This document shows, one piece after another, positions 54,402-63,812 of a DNA stretch of 64,000 bases (position 1 is the first letter of the stretch; the number at the start of each line of letters is the position of its first letter). A program made the translations under genes and the position numbers. A model generated the notes under the pieces. It did not search any database. It worked only from the letters and a program-made list of their open reading frames with translations, and was not told the origin of the DNA. Source of the stretch: Ignavibacteria bacterium. GTDB lineage: Bacteria; Bacteroidota; Ignavibacteria; Tepidaquicellales; Tepidaquicellaceae. The stretch lies in the NCBI GenBank assembly GCA_028714695.1, contig JAQTLX010000006.1, forward strand, positions 140,449 through 204,448, read 5' to 3'.

Positions 54402-55631
54402 ATGGACTTAACACCCGAAGCAATCGAACAACTCAAAGCCGATTTATCGAAGGCAAAGACGTATGAAGATTTAATGGGACCCGATGGAGCGATAAAGAAA
54501 CTGATGAAGAATGCCCTTGAAGGAATGCTGGATGCAGAACTAAGCGAGCATCTTGGATATCAAAAACACTCACCTGCAGGAAAAAACACCGGCAACAGCA
54601 GAAACGGTAAAACCAAAAAACGCCTCAAGAACGATAACGGAGAGATAGAAATCAAGGTGCCGCGAGACAGAAACAGCGATTTTGATCCTTTAGTAGTCAA
54701 GAAATACGACAGAACGCTGGGACCGATAGAAGACAAAATAATCTCAATGTATGCCAAAGAAATGACAACCCGCGATATACAATCTCACATAGAAGAAATA
54801 TATGGTCTACAGGTAAGTCCGACACTTGTATCGAATATAACAGAGAAAATTGTTTCAATAGCAGCCACGTGGCAGAACAGACCCCTTGAATCATCATATC
54901 CGGTAGTGTTCTTCGATGCGATACATTACAAGATACGGGATGGGGGAAAAGTCGTATCCAAAGCTGCTTACACGTGTCTTGGCATAGATGTAAACGGACA
55001 GAAAGATTTACTCGGACTGTGGATAGGAGAATCCGAAGGAGCAAATTTCTGGTTAGGAGTTATAACAGAACTTCGTAATCGCGGGGTTGAAGACATACTA
55101 ATAGCCTGTATAGACGGACTCAAAGGCTTTCCTGAGGCAATAAATACTATTTATCCCAATACGGAAATACAACTTTGTTTAATACACGTTATGAGAAATA
55201 CGCTGCGATATATAGCAACAAAAGACTACAAAGAATTTGTAAAGGACATCAAGAAAGTTTATTCCGCTCCCACAGAGCAGGCGGGGTTATTAGAACTCGA
55301 AAACGTAGAACAAAAATGGGGCAAAAAATATCCTCTGCCCCTGAAGTCATGGAGGCAGAACTGGACGAACATTGCCACATTCTTCAAATATCCAGAAGAA
55401 ATAAGAAAAATGATTTATACCACCAATGCCGTTGAAGCATTACATCGGCAGTTCAGAAAAGTTACTAAATCAAAATCACTTTTTCCAAATGACGATGCGC
55501 TGCCAAAAATGCTTTATCTGGCTTACAGGGATTTATCGAAAAAATGGGTTATGCCGATAAGAAACTGGGCTTTCATTGCGTCCCAATTATCAATTATTTT
55601 TGACGAAAGATTTTGTAAATTTATAAAATGA
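54402..55631 (+). CDS. IS256-family (Mutator-type) transposase
   Basis: 409 residues, full family length. The DDE triad is D172 (VVFFDAIHYK), D238 (ACIDGLKGFPEAI) and E345 (TTNAVEALHRQ). The N-terminal region has LGYQKH and GNSRNGK, and the C-H motif region CLIHVMRN is intact. Start behind AGGTTAGAAAGG. It is likely functional. Its GC is higher than that of the genes to its left, in line with separate origin. Confidence 0.96.
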   Translation: MDLTPEAIEQLKADLSKAKTYEDLMGPDGAIKKLMKNALEGMLDAELSEHLGYQKHSPAGKNTGNSRNGKTKKRLKNDNGEIEIKVPRDRNSDFDPLVVKKYDRTLGPIEDKIISMYAKEMTTRDIQSHIEEIYGLQVSPTLVSNITEKIVSIAATWQNRPLESSYPVVFFDAIHYKIRDGGKVVSKAAYTCLGIDVNGQKDLLGLWIGESEGANFWLGVITELRNRGVEDILIACIDGLKGFPEAINTIYPNTEIQLCLIHVMRNTLRYIATKDYKEFVKDIKKVYSAPTEQAGLLELENVEQKWGKKYPLPLKSWRQNWTNIATFFKYPEEIRKMIYTTNAVEALHRQFRKVTKSKSLFPNDDALPKMLYLAYRDLSKKWVMPIRNWAFIASQLSIIFDERFCKFIK

Positions 55632-55674
55632 ACGATTTCTCTTTTACACAAAATATTTTACAGACTCTTTTTCC

Positions 55675-55985
55675 GATTTTCAATATCAAAAGAATTTTTT
55701 CCTAATATATACTAAAAAGACCTATTGACAATATTTATTAATATTATCAGAAAGAATCCCTACCATATAATCTGAATATTCCATTACCTATCAAAGTGAA
55801 CAAAATCCTATAAAATCCATAGATTAGGAATTGCAATATTCTTTAATGGAATGAGATTGGTTCTAATCTAGAGAGCCTAATCAATTCATTTGAAAACGCA
55901 TAATAATTGCAATAATTGAAGAGATACAAATCACTTGACATATCAGAACGTTATTAATAAATTTAATTAACAATGAATTTTCCCT
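55675..55985. other. Intergenic region right of the IS, no feature recognised
   Basis: 311 AT-rich bases between the IS end and the first gene of the T9SS array. No repeat, hairpin or coding frame that I can support. Confidence 0.5.
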
Positions 55986-56690
55986 ATGAAAAAGATAGTT
56001 CTTATTTGCCTCTTATTATTGTTTAGCACAAATCTTAAATCACAGTGGATACAGACTAACGGGCCACGCGGCGGGTGGGTACGTTGTCTTGCTATTTCAG
56101 GATCGAATTTATTTGCAGGAACACATGGCGGCGGAGTATTTCGTTCTACAAATAACGGGGCGAGTTGGACTGCGGTTAACAACGGTTTAACGAATCAGAC
56201 TATTTATTCTCTTGCAGTTTCGGGAACAAATATATTTGCAGGAACGGCAGACAGCGGTGTATTTCTCTCGACAAATAACGGTGTCAACCGGATAAACAAA
56301 AACCAGGGAATCAGCGATGTTCCTTCAGCCTATAATTATGTCTATGCCGGGACTGAGTACAGATCAGTGTGGCACCGTTCACTTTCAGAAATTATAGGCA
56401 TAAAGAATATCAGTACGGAAACACCTTTGAAATATACATTATCGCAGAACTATCCGAACCCGTTTAACCCAATTACAAATGTTAAATTCTCAATTGTAAA
56501 TTCAGGGCAAGTAATATTAATCGTGTATGATGTTCAGGGGCGCGAATTACAGACACTTGTGAATGAATCGCTCAAGCCGGGAACATATGCAACCACTATC
56601 GACGGAAGTATGCTTACAAGCGGGGTTTACTTTTACAGGCTTACGGCCGGGGAGTACAGCGAGACGAAGAGGATGGTTCTAATCAAATAA
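55986..56690 (+). CDS. Short T9SS-type A sorting domain protein
   Basis: 234 residues. Signal peptide (LICLLLLFSTNLKSQ), then only about two and a half propeller repeats of the form ISGSNLFAGTHGGGVFRSTN / NNGASWTAVNNGL, an odd transition (NNGVNRINKNQGISDVPSAY), and a full sorting domain (LSQNYPNPFNPITNVKFSIV ... SETKRMVLIK). Compared with the 404-residue relatives at 56860 and 60259 it lacks about four repeats, in frame. The linker (IKNISTETPLKY) matches the protein at 58281, while the sorting domain matches those at 56860 and 60259 at DNA level. Confidence 0.85.
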   Translation: MKKIVLICLLLLFSTNLKSQWIQTNGPRGGWVRCLAISGSNLFAGTHGGGVFRSTNNGASWTAVNNGLTNQTIYSLAVSGTNIFAGTADSGVFLSTNNGVNRINKNQGISDVPSAYNYVYAGTEYRSVWHRSLSEIIGIKNISTETPLKYTLSQNYPNPFNPITNVKFSIVNSGQVILIVYDVQGRELQTLVNESLKPGTYATTIDGSMLTSGVYFYRLTAGEYSETKRMVLIK

Positions 56691-56747
56691 CAATTAGCAA
56701 TTAACGATTAACAATTAGAGATTAACGATTAGCGAGTAATGAACACA
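56691..56747. repeat. Seven-base repeat family tract
   Basis: Starts right at the stop codon: CAATTAGCAATTAACGATTA and further units ending TAGCGAGTAATGAA. Same family as at 5201, 59910, 61474 and 63813. Confidence 0.85.
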
Positions 56748-56859
56748 GAGAACTAAAGTGGTGTTGTGCCGTCAGGAGGAAACTCCTGAAGGTCTCAAAG
56801 ATAATGAATATGTAACTCATTTAAATATACAACTTTGATTAACATTAAATAATTCTGCT
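56748..56859 (+). repeat. Duplicated upstream segment, copy 1
   Basis: About 110 bases almost identical to 60147-60258, including the hairpin CAGGAG-GAAA-CTCCTG (56773-56788) within TGCCGTCAGGAGG and the segment AACTTTGATTAACATTAAAT before the TTG start of the next gene. The duplication thus includes promoter-side DNA as well as the gene. Confidence 0.85.
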
Positions 56860-58074
56860 TTGAAAAAAACAATATTGTTACTTTCCGCCTTAATGATAAT
56901 TGCTAACTGCACATTGAAAATTGATGACTGCAGGAGTCAGTGGGTTCAGATGTCGAACGGAATGGGAAACGACAAGACTATTAGTTCGTTTTTAATTGAC
57001 GGAAATAATATTTATGCAGGGACACAGTCTTATGGAGTCTACGTCTCAACAAATTTCGGTTTAAATTGGACTCAAAGCGGAATGAACAATCAATGGGTAA
57101 AGTCATTTGTCATTAACGGAAGTAATATTTTTGCCGGGACTTATCTCCATGGTGTATGGCTCACAACCGATAACGGCGCCAGTTGGCATATAACATCTAT
57201 GAATAATGCAACCGTTTCATCTCTTGCTATAAGCGGAAACACAATATTTGCAGGGCAATCTTTTTTCGGAGTTAAACGTTCAACAGACAATGGTGCAAAC
57301 TGGACACAGATGGGACCGGCTAACAGGACCATCAATTCTCTTTCGATAAGCGGAAATAATATTTACGCTTCATCAGACAGCAGTGTTTTTATTTCAACAA
57401 ACTTTGACACGAACTGGGTACTGACTCCTTTAAATGGTCAACTTATACATACACTTACAGCGCTTGGCAGCAGTGTTTACGCAGGGACGGATAACGGCAT
57501 TTTCAGTACAACAAACAACGGAATAAACTGGGCACAAATCGGTTTGAACACTTATAAAATACATTCCCTTACTTCATTTGGCGGCAATATTTTTGCAGGA
57601 GCAAGTTACGGCGGTTATTACTATGTCTTTCTTTCAACGAATAACGGCGCAAACTGGTTAGATAAAACTCAGGGGTTTAATCCCGTTCCTATAATAACCG
57701 AATTACTAATCTCAAATAATTATATTTTCGCGGGTACAAATAGTTTCTCAGTATGGCGGCGCGATTATTTGGAAATTATTGGAATTAAACAAATATCAGG
57801 GACTGCGCCATCAAAATATTCATTATCGCAAAATTATCCGAACCCGTTTAACCCAATTACAAATGTTAAATTCTCAATTGTAAATTCAGGGCAAGTAATA
57901 TTAATCGTGTATGATGTTCAGGGGCGCGAATTACAGACACTTGTGAATGAATCGCTCAAGCCGGGAACATATGCAACCACTTTCGACGGAAGTATGCTTA
58001 CAAGCGGGGTTTATTTTTACAGGCTGACGGCAGGAGATTTTTCAGAGACAAAGCGGATGATTCTTTTAAAGTAA
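56860..58074 (+). CDS. T9SS-type A sorting domain protein with BNR/YCF48-like repeats (duplicate 1)
   Basis: 404 residues, TTG start shared with its duplicate at 60259. Signal region MKKTILLLSALMIIANCTLK, then about seven repeats (GNNIYAGTQSYGVYVSTNFG, GSNIFAGTYLHGVWLTTDNG ...), each with SxxISGNNIFAG and STNxGxNW, and a sorting domain from LSQNYPNPFNP to SETKRMILLK. The middle repeats differ from the duplicate much more than signal and sorting domain do. Surface or secreted protein of unknown ligand. Confidence 0.9.
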   Translation: MKKTILLLSALMIIANCTLKIDDCRSQWVQMSNGMGNDKTISSFLIDGNNIYAGTQSYGVYVSTNFGLNWTQSGMNNQWVKSFVINGSNIFAGTYLHGVWLTTDNGASWHITSMNNATVSSLAISGNTIFAGQSFFGVKRSTDNGANWTQMGPANRTINSLSISGNNIYASSDSSVFISTNFDTNWVLTPLNGQLIHTLTALGSSVYAGTDNGIFSTTNNGINWAQIGLNTYKIHSLTSFGGNIFAGASYGGYYYVFLSTNNGANWLDKTQGFNPVPIITELLISNNYIFAGTNSFSVWRRDYLEIIGIKQISGTAPSKYSLSQNYPNPFNPITNVKFSIVNSGQVILIVYDVQGRELQTLVNESLKPGTYATTFDGSMLTSGVYFYRLTAGDFSETKRMILLK

Positions 58075-58280
58075 GAAGTTTGAGATCGTCAGGTTTTTCG
58101 AACTGATGGTGTATGGATGAGATTCCTGGAATAATGAATTAATCCAACGGCTTCAAGTTGCGGTAATTTTTGAAAATGATTCTGAAATAATAGATAAGTC
58201 ACTACATTTTTGATGATTTATATTTGAATCAGCGGGAATTTTGGAATAAAAAATAATATTATAAATTTAATAATTTGGTA

Positions 58281-59909
58281 ATGAAAAAACAGATTTACGC
58301 TTTAGTATTTATCATATTCATTTTGACAAGCTCGCTCTATGCACAGGTATCGCAGGAATGGGTCGCACGATACAACGGACCTGGAAACGGTGAGGAGTGG
58401 GCACATTCACTCGCAGTTGACGACTCGGGAAATGCATATGTAACAGGTTCTATTATGGAAAACGGAACAAGTTATGACTACGCTACAATAAAATACAATT
58501 CTGCAGGCATTCAACAATGGATTGCAATTTATAACGGACCGGGAAATGCGAATGATGATGCAACTGCTATCGCAGTTGACGGTTCGGGAAATATCTATGT
58601 CACAGGTCAGAGTGCTGGAAGCCAATTTGAATATAACTATGCAACAATCAAATACAATTCTGCAGGTGTCCAGCAATGGGTTGCAAGGTATAACGGACCA
58701 GGTATTAAAGATAGTGAAGCAAGTTCCATTGTAGTTGACGGCTTGGGGAATATCTATGTAACAGGTAAAAGCATTACGGGCATAATGTATTATGATTATG
58801 TCACAATCAAATACAATTCTGCAGGCGTCCAGCAGTGGGCTCAAATATATAACGGACTACAAAATGGTGATGATATTGCATATTCAATCGCCGTTGACGG
58901 CTATGGAAATGTCTATGTGACAGGACAGAGTAAGGGAATCGGAACAGAGTGGGACTATGCCACAATAAAATATAATTCCTCTGGAGTCCAGCAATGGGTA
59001 CAAAGATATAACGGTCCTGGAATTTCTGATGATTATGCATATTCCCTCACAGTTGACAGGTCAGGGAATGTGTATGTGACTGGTTATAGTAATAATTATG
59101 GGTCCGGAACAAATTTGAACTATGCTACAATAAAATACAATTCATCAGGAATACAGCAATGGGCTGCAATTTATAACGGACCGGAAAATGGCGATGATAT
59201 TGCACATTCCATTACAGTTGACAGTTCGGGAAATGTCTATGTGACAGGGAAAAGTCGGGGAAACGGACTTATTGGGTACGCAACAATAAAATACAATGCT
59301 GTTGGGGTAGAACAATGGGTTGCAAGATATCCCGGAAGTTCCAATAGTGCATCTTCCCTCGCAGTTGACGGTTCAGGGAATGTATACGTAACAGGTACAT
59401 CATGGGAAAGCGGAACAGGTAATGACTATGCAACAATCAAATACAATTCCATGGGCGAAGCTATATGGGTACAAAGATATAACGGGGCGGGAAATGGCGA
59501 TGAATATGCAAGTTCCCTCAAAGTTGACAGATCAGGTAATGTCTACGTAACAGGTTCCAGCAAAGGAAGCGGGACTGGTTATGACTATGCCACAATAAAA
59601 TATTCTCAGCAGGTAGGGATACAGAATATCAGTACGGAAACACCTTTGAAATATGCATTATCGCAGAACTACCCGAATCCTTTTAACCCAATTACAAATG
59701 TTAAATTCTCAATTATAAATTCTGGGCAGGCAAAATTAATCGTGTATGATGTTCAGGGACGCGAAATACAGACACTTGTGAATGAGCCGCTTAAACCGGG
59801 AACGTACGAAACAACATTCGACGGCTCGAAATATACGAGCGGAGTTTATTTTTACAGGCTGACGGCGGAAGGATACAGTGAGACTAAGAGGATGGCTCTA
59901 ATCAAGTAA
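58281..59909 (+). CDS. T9SS-type A sorting domain protein with SBBP repeats
   Basis: 542 residues from the ATG at 58281 (an in-frame TTG at 58275 adds two). Signal peptide (ALVFIIFILTSSLYAQ). About nine SBBP beta-propeller repeats of around 51 residues follow, each with YNGPGNGDD, SIAVDGSGNVYVTG and YATIKYNSxGVQQW. Then a linker (ISTETPLKYALSQNYPNPFN) and sorting domain. The repeats are so alike that they should recombine. Likely a surface propeller or adhesin-like protein. Confidence 0.92.
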   Translation: MKKQIYALVFIIFILTSSLYAQVSQEWVARYNGPGNGEEWAHSLAVDDSGNAYVTGSIMENGTSYDYATIKYNSAGIQQWIAIYNGPGNANDDATAIAVDGSGNIYVTGQSAGSQFEYNYATIKYNSAGVQQWVARYNGPGIKDSEASSIVVDGLGNIYVTGKSITGIMYYDYVTIKYNSAGVQQWAQIYNGLQNGDDIAYSIAVDGYGNVYVTGQSKGIGTEWDYATIKYNSSGVQQWVQRYNGPGISDDYAYSLTVDRSGNVYVTGYSNNYGSGTNLNYATIKYNSSGIQQWAAIYNGPENGDDIAHSITVDSSGNVYVTGKSRGNGLIGYATIKYNAVGVEQWVARYPGSSNSASSLAVDGSGNVYVTGTSWESGTGNDYATIKYNSMGEAIWVQRYNGAGNGDEYASSLKVDRSGNVYVTGSSKGSGTGYDYATIKYSQQVGIQNISTETPLKYALSQNYPNPFNPITNVKFSIINSGQAKLIVYDVQGREIQTLVNEPLKPGTYETTFDGSKYTSGVYFYRLTAEGYSETKRMALIK

Positions 59910-60140
59910 CAATTAGCAATTAACAATTAGAAATTAACGATTAGCGAGTAACGATTAGCGAGTAACGATTAGCGAGTAACGATTAGCGAGTAACGATTAG
60001 CGAGTAACGATTAGCGAGTAACGATTAGCAATTAACGATTAACGAATAGCGAGTAACGATTAGCGAGTAACGAATAGCGAGTAACGATTAGCGAGTAACG
60101 AATAGCGAGTAACGATTAGCAAGTAACGATTAGCGAGTAA
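59910..60140. repeat. Seven/fourteen-base tandem repeat tract
   Basis: After the stop codon about 15 copies of the 14-base unit GATTAGCGAGTAAC, with variants GAATAGCGAGTAAC and GATTAGCAATTAAC, run to 60140. The unit is two heptamers (TAACGAT, TAGCGAG). There are no spacers, so it is no CRISPR array. Confidence 0.93.
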
Positions 60141-60146
60141 CGAACA

Positions 60147-60258
60147 GAGAACTTAAGTAGTGTTGTGCCGTCAGGAGGAAACTACTGACGGTCTCAAAGA
60201 TAATGAATAGGTAACTCATTTAAATAGACAACTTTGATTAACATTAAATAATTCTGCT
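60147..60258 (+). repeat. Duplicated upstream segment, copy 2
   Basis: Copy of 56748-56859 with few changes. Here the alternative stem CCGTCAG/CTGACGG (60168-60174 with 60185-60191) is perfect, whereas copy 1 has a mismatch in it and instead a perfect CAGGAG/CTCCTG. Confidence 0.85.
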
Positions 60259-61473
60259 TTGAAAAAAACAATATTGTTACTTTCCGCCTTAATGATAATT
60301 GCTAACTGCACATTGAAAATTGATGACTGCAGGAGTCAGTGGGTGCAGATGTCGAATGGAATGGGAACAGATAAAATGATTTTATCTTTTTTGGTTAACG
60401 GAAATAATATTTTTGCCGGTACGCAAACTTATGGGCTTTATCGTTCCACTAATAACGGGACGAACTGGGTTCCAAGTGGTTTAAATTACGAAACTGTTAA
60501 TGCTTTTGCCGTCAGCGGAAGTAACATTTATGCCGGAACCAGTACGCACGGCGTTTGGCTTAGTACCAATAATGGTTCAAGTTGGTTAGTGACATCATTG
60601 AACATTAGTCCGGTTATGTCTCTAGCAATCAGCGGAAATAATATTTTTGCAGGATTGTCTTTTTATGGGATTGTTATCTCAACAAATAATGGTGTGAACT
60701 GGTCACAAACAGGCTTGTCTAATCAAAATGTTCGTTCGCTTGCAATTGACGGAATTAAAATTTATGCCGCTACAGACAGTTGTGTATTTCTTTCAACTAA
60801 TAACGGCACTAACTGGACTCAGACGACTTTAAACGGACAATTTATACACACTATTATAACGCTTGGCAGCAGCGTTTACGCCGGTACAGAAAATGGAGTT
60901 TACCGAACAACAAATAACGGAATAAACTGGACGCAAATAGGTTTAGATTCTCATACAGTGCATTCCCTTACGACTTTTGGAAACAACATTTTTGCCGGTA
61001 CAAATTATTACAGTAATTCATACGTTTTTCTTACAACAAATAATGGAGTGAACTGGCTGGATAAAAGTCAGGGCTTCAATCCTGTTTCAACGGTATCCAG
61101 ATTACTAATTACAAATAATAATATTTTCGCAGGAACATATAGTTTCTCAGTTTGGCGGCGTGATTATTCAGAAATAATCGGTATAAAGCAAATATCTTCT
61201 GAAATTCCAAGAATGTATTCATTATCACAAAACTATCCGAACCCGTTTAACCCAATTACAAATGTTAAATTCTCAATTGTAAATTCAGGGCAAGTAATAT
61301 TAATCGTGTATGATGTTCAGGGGCGCGAATTACAGACACTTGTGAATGAATCGCTCAAGCCGGGAACATATGCAACCACTTTCGACGGAAGTATGCTTAC
61401 AAGCGGAGTTTATTTTTACAGGCTAACGGCAGACGGATACAGCGAGACGAAGAGGATGGTGCTTATCAAATAA
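60259..61473 (+). CDS. T9SS-type A sorting domain protein with BNR/YCF48-like repeats (duplicate 2)
   Basis: 404 residues, TTG start. The N-terminal 36 residues are identical to those of the protein at 56860, the sorting domain nearly so, and the central repeats (GNNIFAGTQTYGLYRSTNNG, GSNIYAGTSTHGVWLSTNNG, GSSVYAGTENGVYRTTNNGI) have diverged. It ends SETKRMVLIK. Same size and repeat number as duplicate 1. Duplication followed by homogenisation of the ends is the simplest reading. Confidence 0.9.
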   Translation: MKKTILLLSALMIIANCTLKIDDCRSQWVQMSNGMGTDKMILSFLVNGNNIFAGTQTYGLYRSTNNGTNWVPSGLNYETVNAFAVSGSNIYAGTSTHGVWLSTNNGSSWLVTSLNISPVMSLAISGNNIFAGLSFYGIVISTNNGVNWSQTGLSNQNVRSLAIDGIKIYAATDSCVFLSTNNGTNWTQTTLNGQFIHTIITLGSSVYAGTENGVYRTTNNGINWTQIGLDSHTVHSLTTFGNNIFAGTNYYSNSYVFLTTNNGVNWLDKSQGFNPVSTVSRLLITNNNIFAGTYSFSVWRRDYSEIIGIKQISSEIPRMYSLSQNYPNPFNPITNVKFSIVNSGQVILIVYDVQGRELQTLVNESLKPGTYATTFDGSMLTSGVYFYRLTADGYSETKRMVLIK

Positions 61474-61610
61474 CAATTAGCAATTAACGTTTAGCAATTA
61501 ACAATTAACGATTAACGATTTGCGATTAACGATTTGCGATTAACGATTTGCGATTAACAATTAACGATTTGCGATTAACGATTTGCGATTTGCGATTAGA
61601 GATTGGAGAT
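61474..61610. repeat. Seven-base repeat family tract
   Basis: Begins at the stop codon with CAATTAGCAATTAACG and continues as GATTTGCGATTAAC units (14-base period, two heptamers), seven or so copies. Confidence 0.9.
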
Positions 61611-61694
61611 TTATTATAGATTTATATTACAGTAAGGCATAAGTAAGACATAAGTAAGGCAAATGATTGTTTTATAAAATAGAATAAAAAGATT

Positions 61695-63812
61695 ATGCAG
61701 AAACTATTTGTTTTTCTGGCAATGCTCGTAACATTTAATTTAAATGCGCAGTGGTATTGGCAGAATCCGCGCCCTCAGGGTAATCATTTAAAATCCGTTT
61801 CATTCCCGAGTCAGAATACCGGTTACATTGCCGGTTTTCGCGGAACAGTTTTAAAGACAACAAATGCCGGTGATAACTGGCAAACGCTTACTACGGGAAC
61901 TCAGGCAGATTTATCCGCGGCATTTTTCATCAATGATAACACCGGTTATGTTTCAGGAAAAAGCGCACCGGATTCAGCTCTTATTCCGATTCTTAAAACC
62001 ACAAACGGCGGATTAAGCTGGGAATATTCTTTTATAGATTTAAACGATGAAATATTTGCATTCTATTTTTCAGATGAGTATAATGGTTATATGCTAGGCG
62101 CCTCAATTTATAAAACAACAAACAAGGGAGCTTCATGGTTTGTTTCCGGGTATCACATTTCCGGTTCTTCCATTTTTTTTACTTCCGAACAGACAGGTTA
62201 TGTTGCCGGAACTAATAATACCAATTATCATAGAGGTGTATTCAAAACAACAAACAGAGGCGCCAGTTGGAATAGCATCACTGATGATATTCAGAATTTA
62301 ATGTGTGTAAAATTCCTTTCACCGGACACAGGATTTGTTTTCGGACGCGGTATTATATTGAAGACAACAAATGCAGGAGTAAACTGGGTGCAAAAAAGTG
62401 ATGGCAGTATGGGAACAATTTACACTTCAAGTTTCATTAATAGCAATACCGGTTTCGCATTTGGTGATGAGGGCAAAATTCTCAAAACAACCAACAATGG
62501 AGAGAACTGGTTTCTCCAGCCATTTTCTAACGGTCTTTATACAACATCTTCCGCATTCATACCGCCCAATAAAATTCTTTTTGCAGGTTACGCCGGCGGT
62601 ATTTATACAACAACTAATGAAGGATATAACTGGATACCGACGGCAGATGTAAATTCTCGTTTCAGCGCTACATCAGTTTATTTTGTCAATTCAAATACGG
62701 GAATTGTTGCAGGTGAATTCGGAATGATATTAAGGACTACAAACGCGGGAAATAAATGGAATACCGTTCAAGTAAATCGAGATACAAAATTTACAAGCGT
62801 TCATTTTCCGAATACGAATACGGGTTATATTGTCGGCTGGGACTCTGTTTTTTTTAAAACAACAAACAGCGGGGAGAACTGGTTTACATTAAGTCTTCCA
62901 TTTCCAAGTTTCTCTTATGATGTATTTTTCGTGAATTCCAATACAGGTTTTATTCTCAAAGGCATGTGGAACCCGTTATTAAAAACAACCAACGGCGGAT
63001 ATAACTGGACAACTGACACCACAATTAGTGAAAACGGCAATTATCAAAAGGTTTATTTCGTCAATGAAAGTACGGGGTTTCTATCAGGCAAAGGAATGTT
63101 AAGGACAACAAATTGCGGGGCAAACTGGGAGACAGCAATTCCATATGATGGTTATTCATATTTCTATTCGATTAATTTTATAAATTCAAATACGGGATTT
63201 GTTTCATGCAATCCAGAGTATGGAAACAACAGATGTATTTACAAAACGACAAATGCGGGGATTAACTGGGACAGCATAAATACAAATTATTACCTTGAGG
63301 GAGTTACTCTCAGGTTTTTAGACGCATATACCGGCTATGCTATGAATAATTATTTTATAATTAAAACTACAGACGGAGGAAGCAACTGGACGTCTCAGCC
63401 GTTTAATACTTCAAATTTTTTCACTGATTTATTTTTCACGTCTAACAACGAAGGTTATATAGTCGGGAGTTACGGAATGATTTTAAAAACGACTAACGGA
63501 GGAGTTGGTATAAAGGATATCAGCGAGGAGATACCGAAAGAATTTCATTTATCCCAAAATTATCCGAATCCCTTTAATCCGACGACGAAGATACGGTTTG
63601 ACATTGTGGGAGGCAGCACATCGAATCAATCAGCAAAATTAAGAGTTTACGATATACTCGGACGCGAGGTTATGACTCTAGTGAATCAGGTGTTGCAGCC
63701 GGGTGTGTATGAAGTAGTTTTTGACGGGAGTCATTTAGCGAGCGGAATATATTTTTATAATTTGCAGACAGACGGATACAGCGAGACAAAGAGGATGGTG
63801 CTTATCAAATAA
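61695..63812 (+). CDS. T9SS-type A sorting domain protein with many YCF48-like repeats
   Basis: 705 residues. Signal peptide (FVFLAMLVTFNLNAQ), then about 13 blades of roughly 45 residues of the pattern VxFxNxNTGYxxGxxGxxLKTTNxGxNW (for example SQNTGYIAGFRGTVLKTTNA, NSNTGFAFGDEGKILKTTNN), as in YCF48/BNR-like photosystem II assembly factor proteins. Sorting domain LSQNYPNPFNPTTKIRFDIV to SETKRMVLIK; this one differs in sequence from the homogenised group upstream. Exported, ligand unknown. Confidence 0.92.
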   Translation: MQKLFVFLAMLVTFNLNAQWYWQNPRPQGNHLKSVSFPSQNTGYIAGFRGTVLKTTNAGDNWQTLTTGTQADLSAAFFINDNTGYVSGKSAPDSALIPILKTTNGGLSWEYSFIDLNDEIFAFYFSDEYNGYMLGASIYKTTNKGASWFVSGYHISGSSIFFTSEQTGYVAGTNNTNYHRGVFKTTNRGASWNSITDDIQNLMCVKFLSPDTGFVFGRGIILKTTNAGVNWVQKSDGSMGTIYTSSFINSNTGFAFGDEGKILKTTNNGENWFLQPFSNGLYTTSSAFIPPNKILFAGYAGGIYTTTNEGYNWIPTADVNSRFSATSVYFVNSNTGIVAGEFGMILRTTNAGNKWNTVQVNRDTKFTSVHFPNTNTGYIVGWDSVFFKTTNSGENWFTLSLPFPSFSYDVFFVNSNTGFILKGMWNPLLKTTNGGYNWTTDTTISENGNYQKVYFVNESTGFLSGKGMLRTTNCGANWETAIPYDGYSYFYSINFINSNTGFVSCNPEYGNNRCIYKTTNAGINWDSINTNYYLEGVTLRFLDAYTGYAMNNYFIIKTTDGGSNWTSQPFNTSNFFTDLFFTSNNEGYIVGSYGMILKTTNGGVGIKDISEEIPKEFHLSQNYPNPFNPTTKIRFDIVGGSTSNQSAKLRVYDILGREVMTLVNQVLQPGVYEVVFDGSHLASGIYFYNLQTDGYSETKRMVLIK

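Larger units (their letters stand above)
54217..55674 (+). mobile_element. IS256-family insertion sequence
   Basis: Terminal inverted repeats of about 31 bases: left from 54217 (GAAAAAGGGAGTGTAAATAA...) and right ending at 55674; 26 of 31 positions match, including the inner TTTTGTGTAAA. They enclose one full-length transposase gene. I find no 8-9 bp target duplication at these borders, so either the ends are slightly different or flanks have changed. A perfect palindrome (54285-54310) lies in the leader. Confidence 0.88.

Noticed and set aside
54209..55683. Target-site duplication of the IS256 element
   Set aside because: The 8-9 bases left of 54217 and right of 55674 do not match; shifting the borders within the inverted repeats gave no match either.
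59910..60140. CRISPR-like array
   Set aside because: The repeat is a continuous 14-base period without unique spacers, and no cas genes are present.
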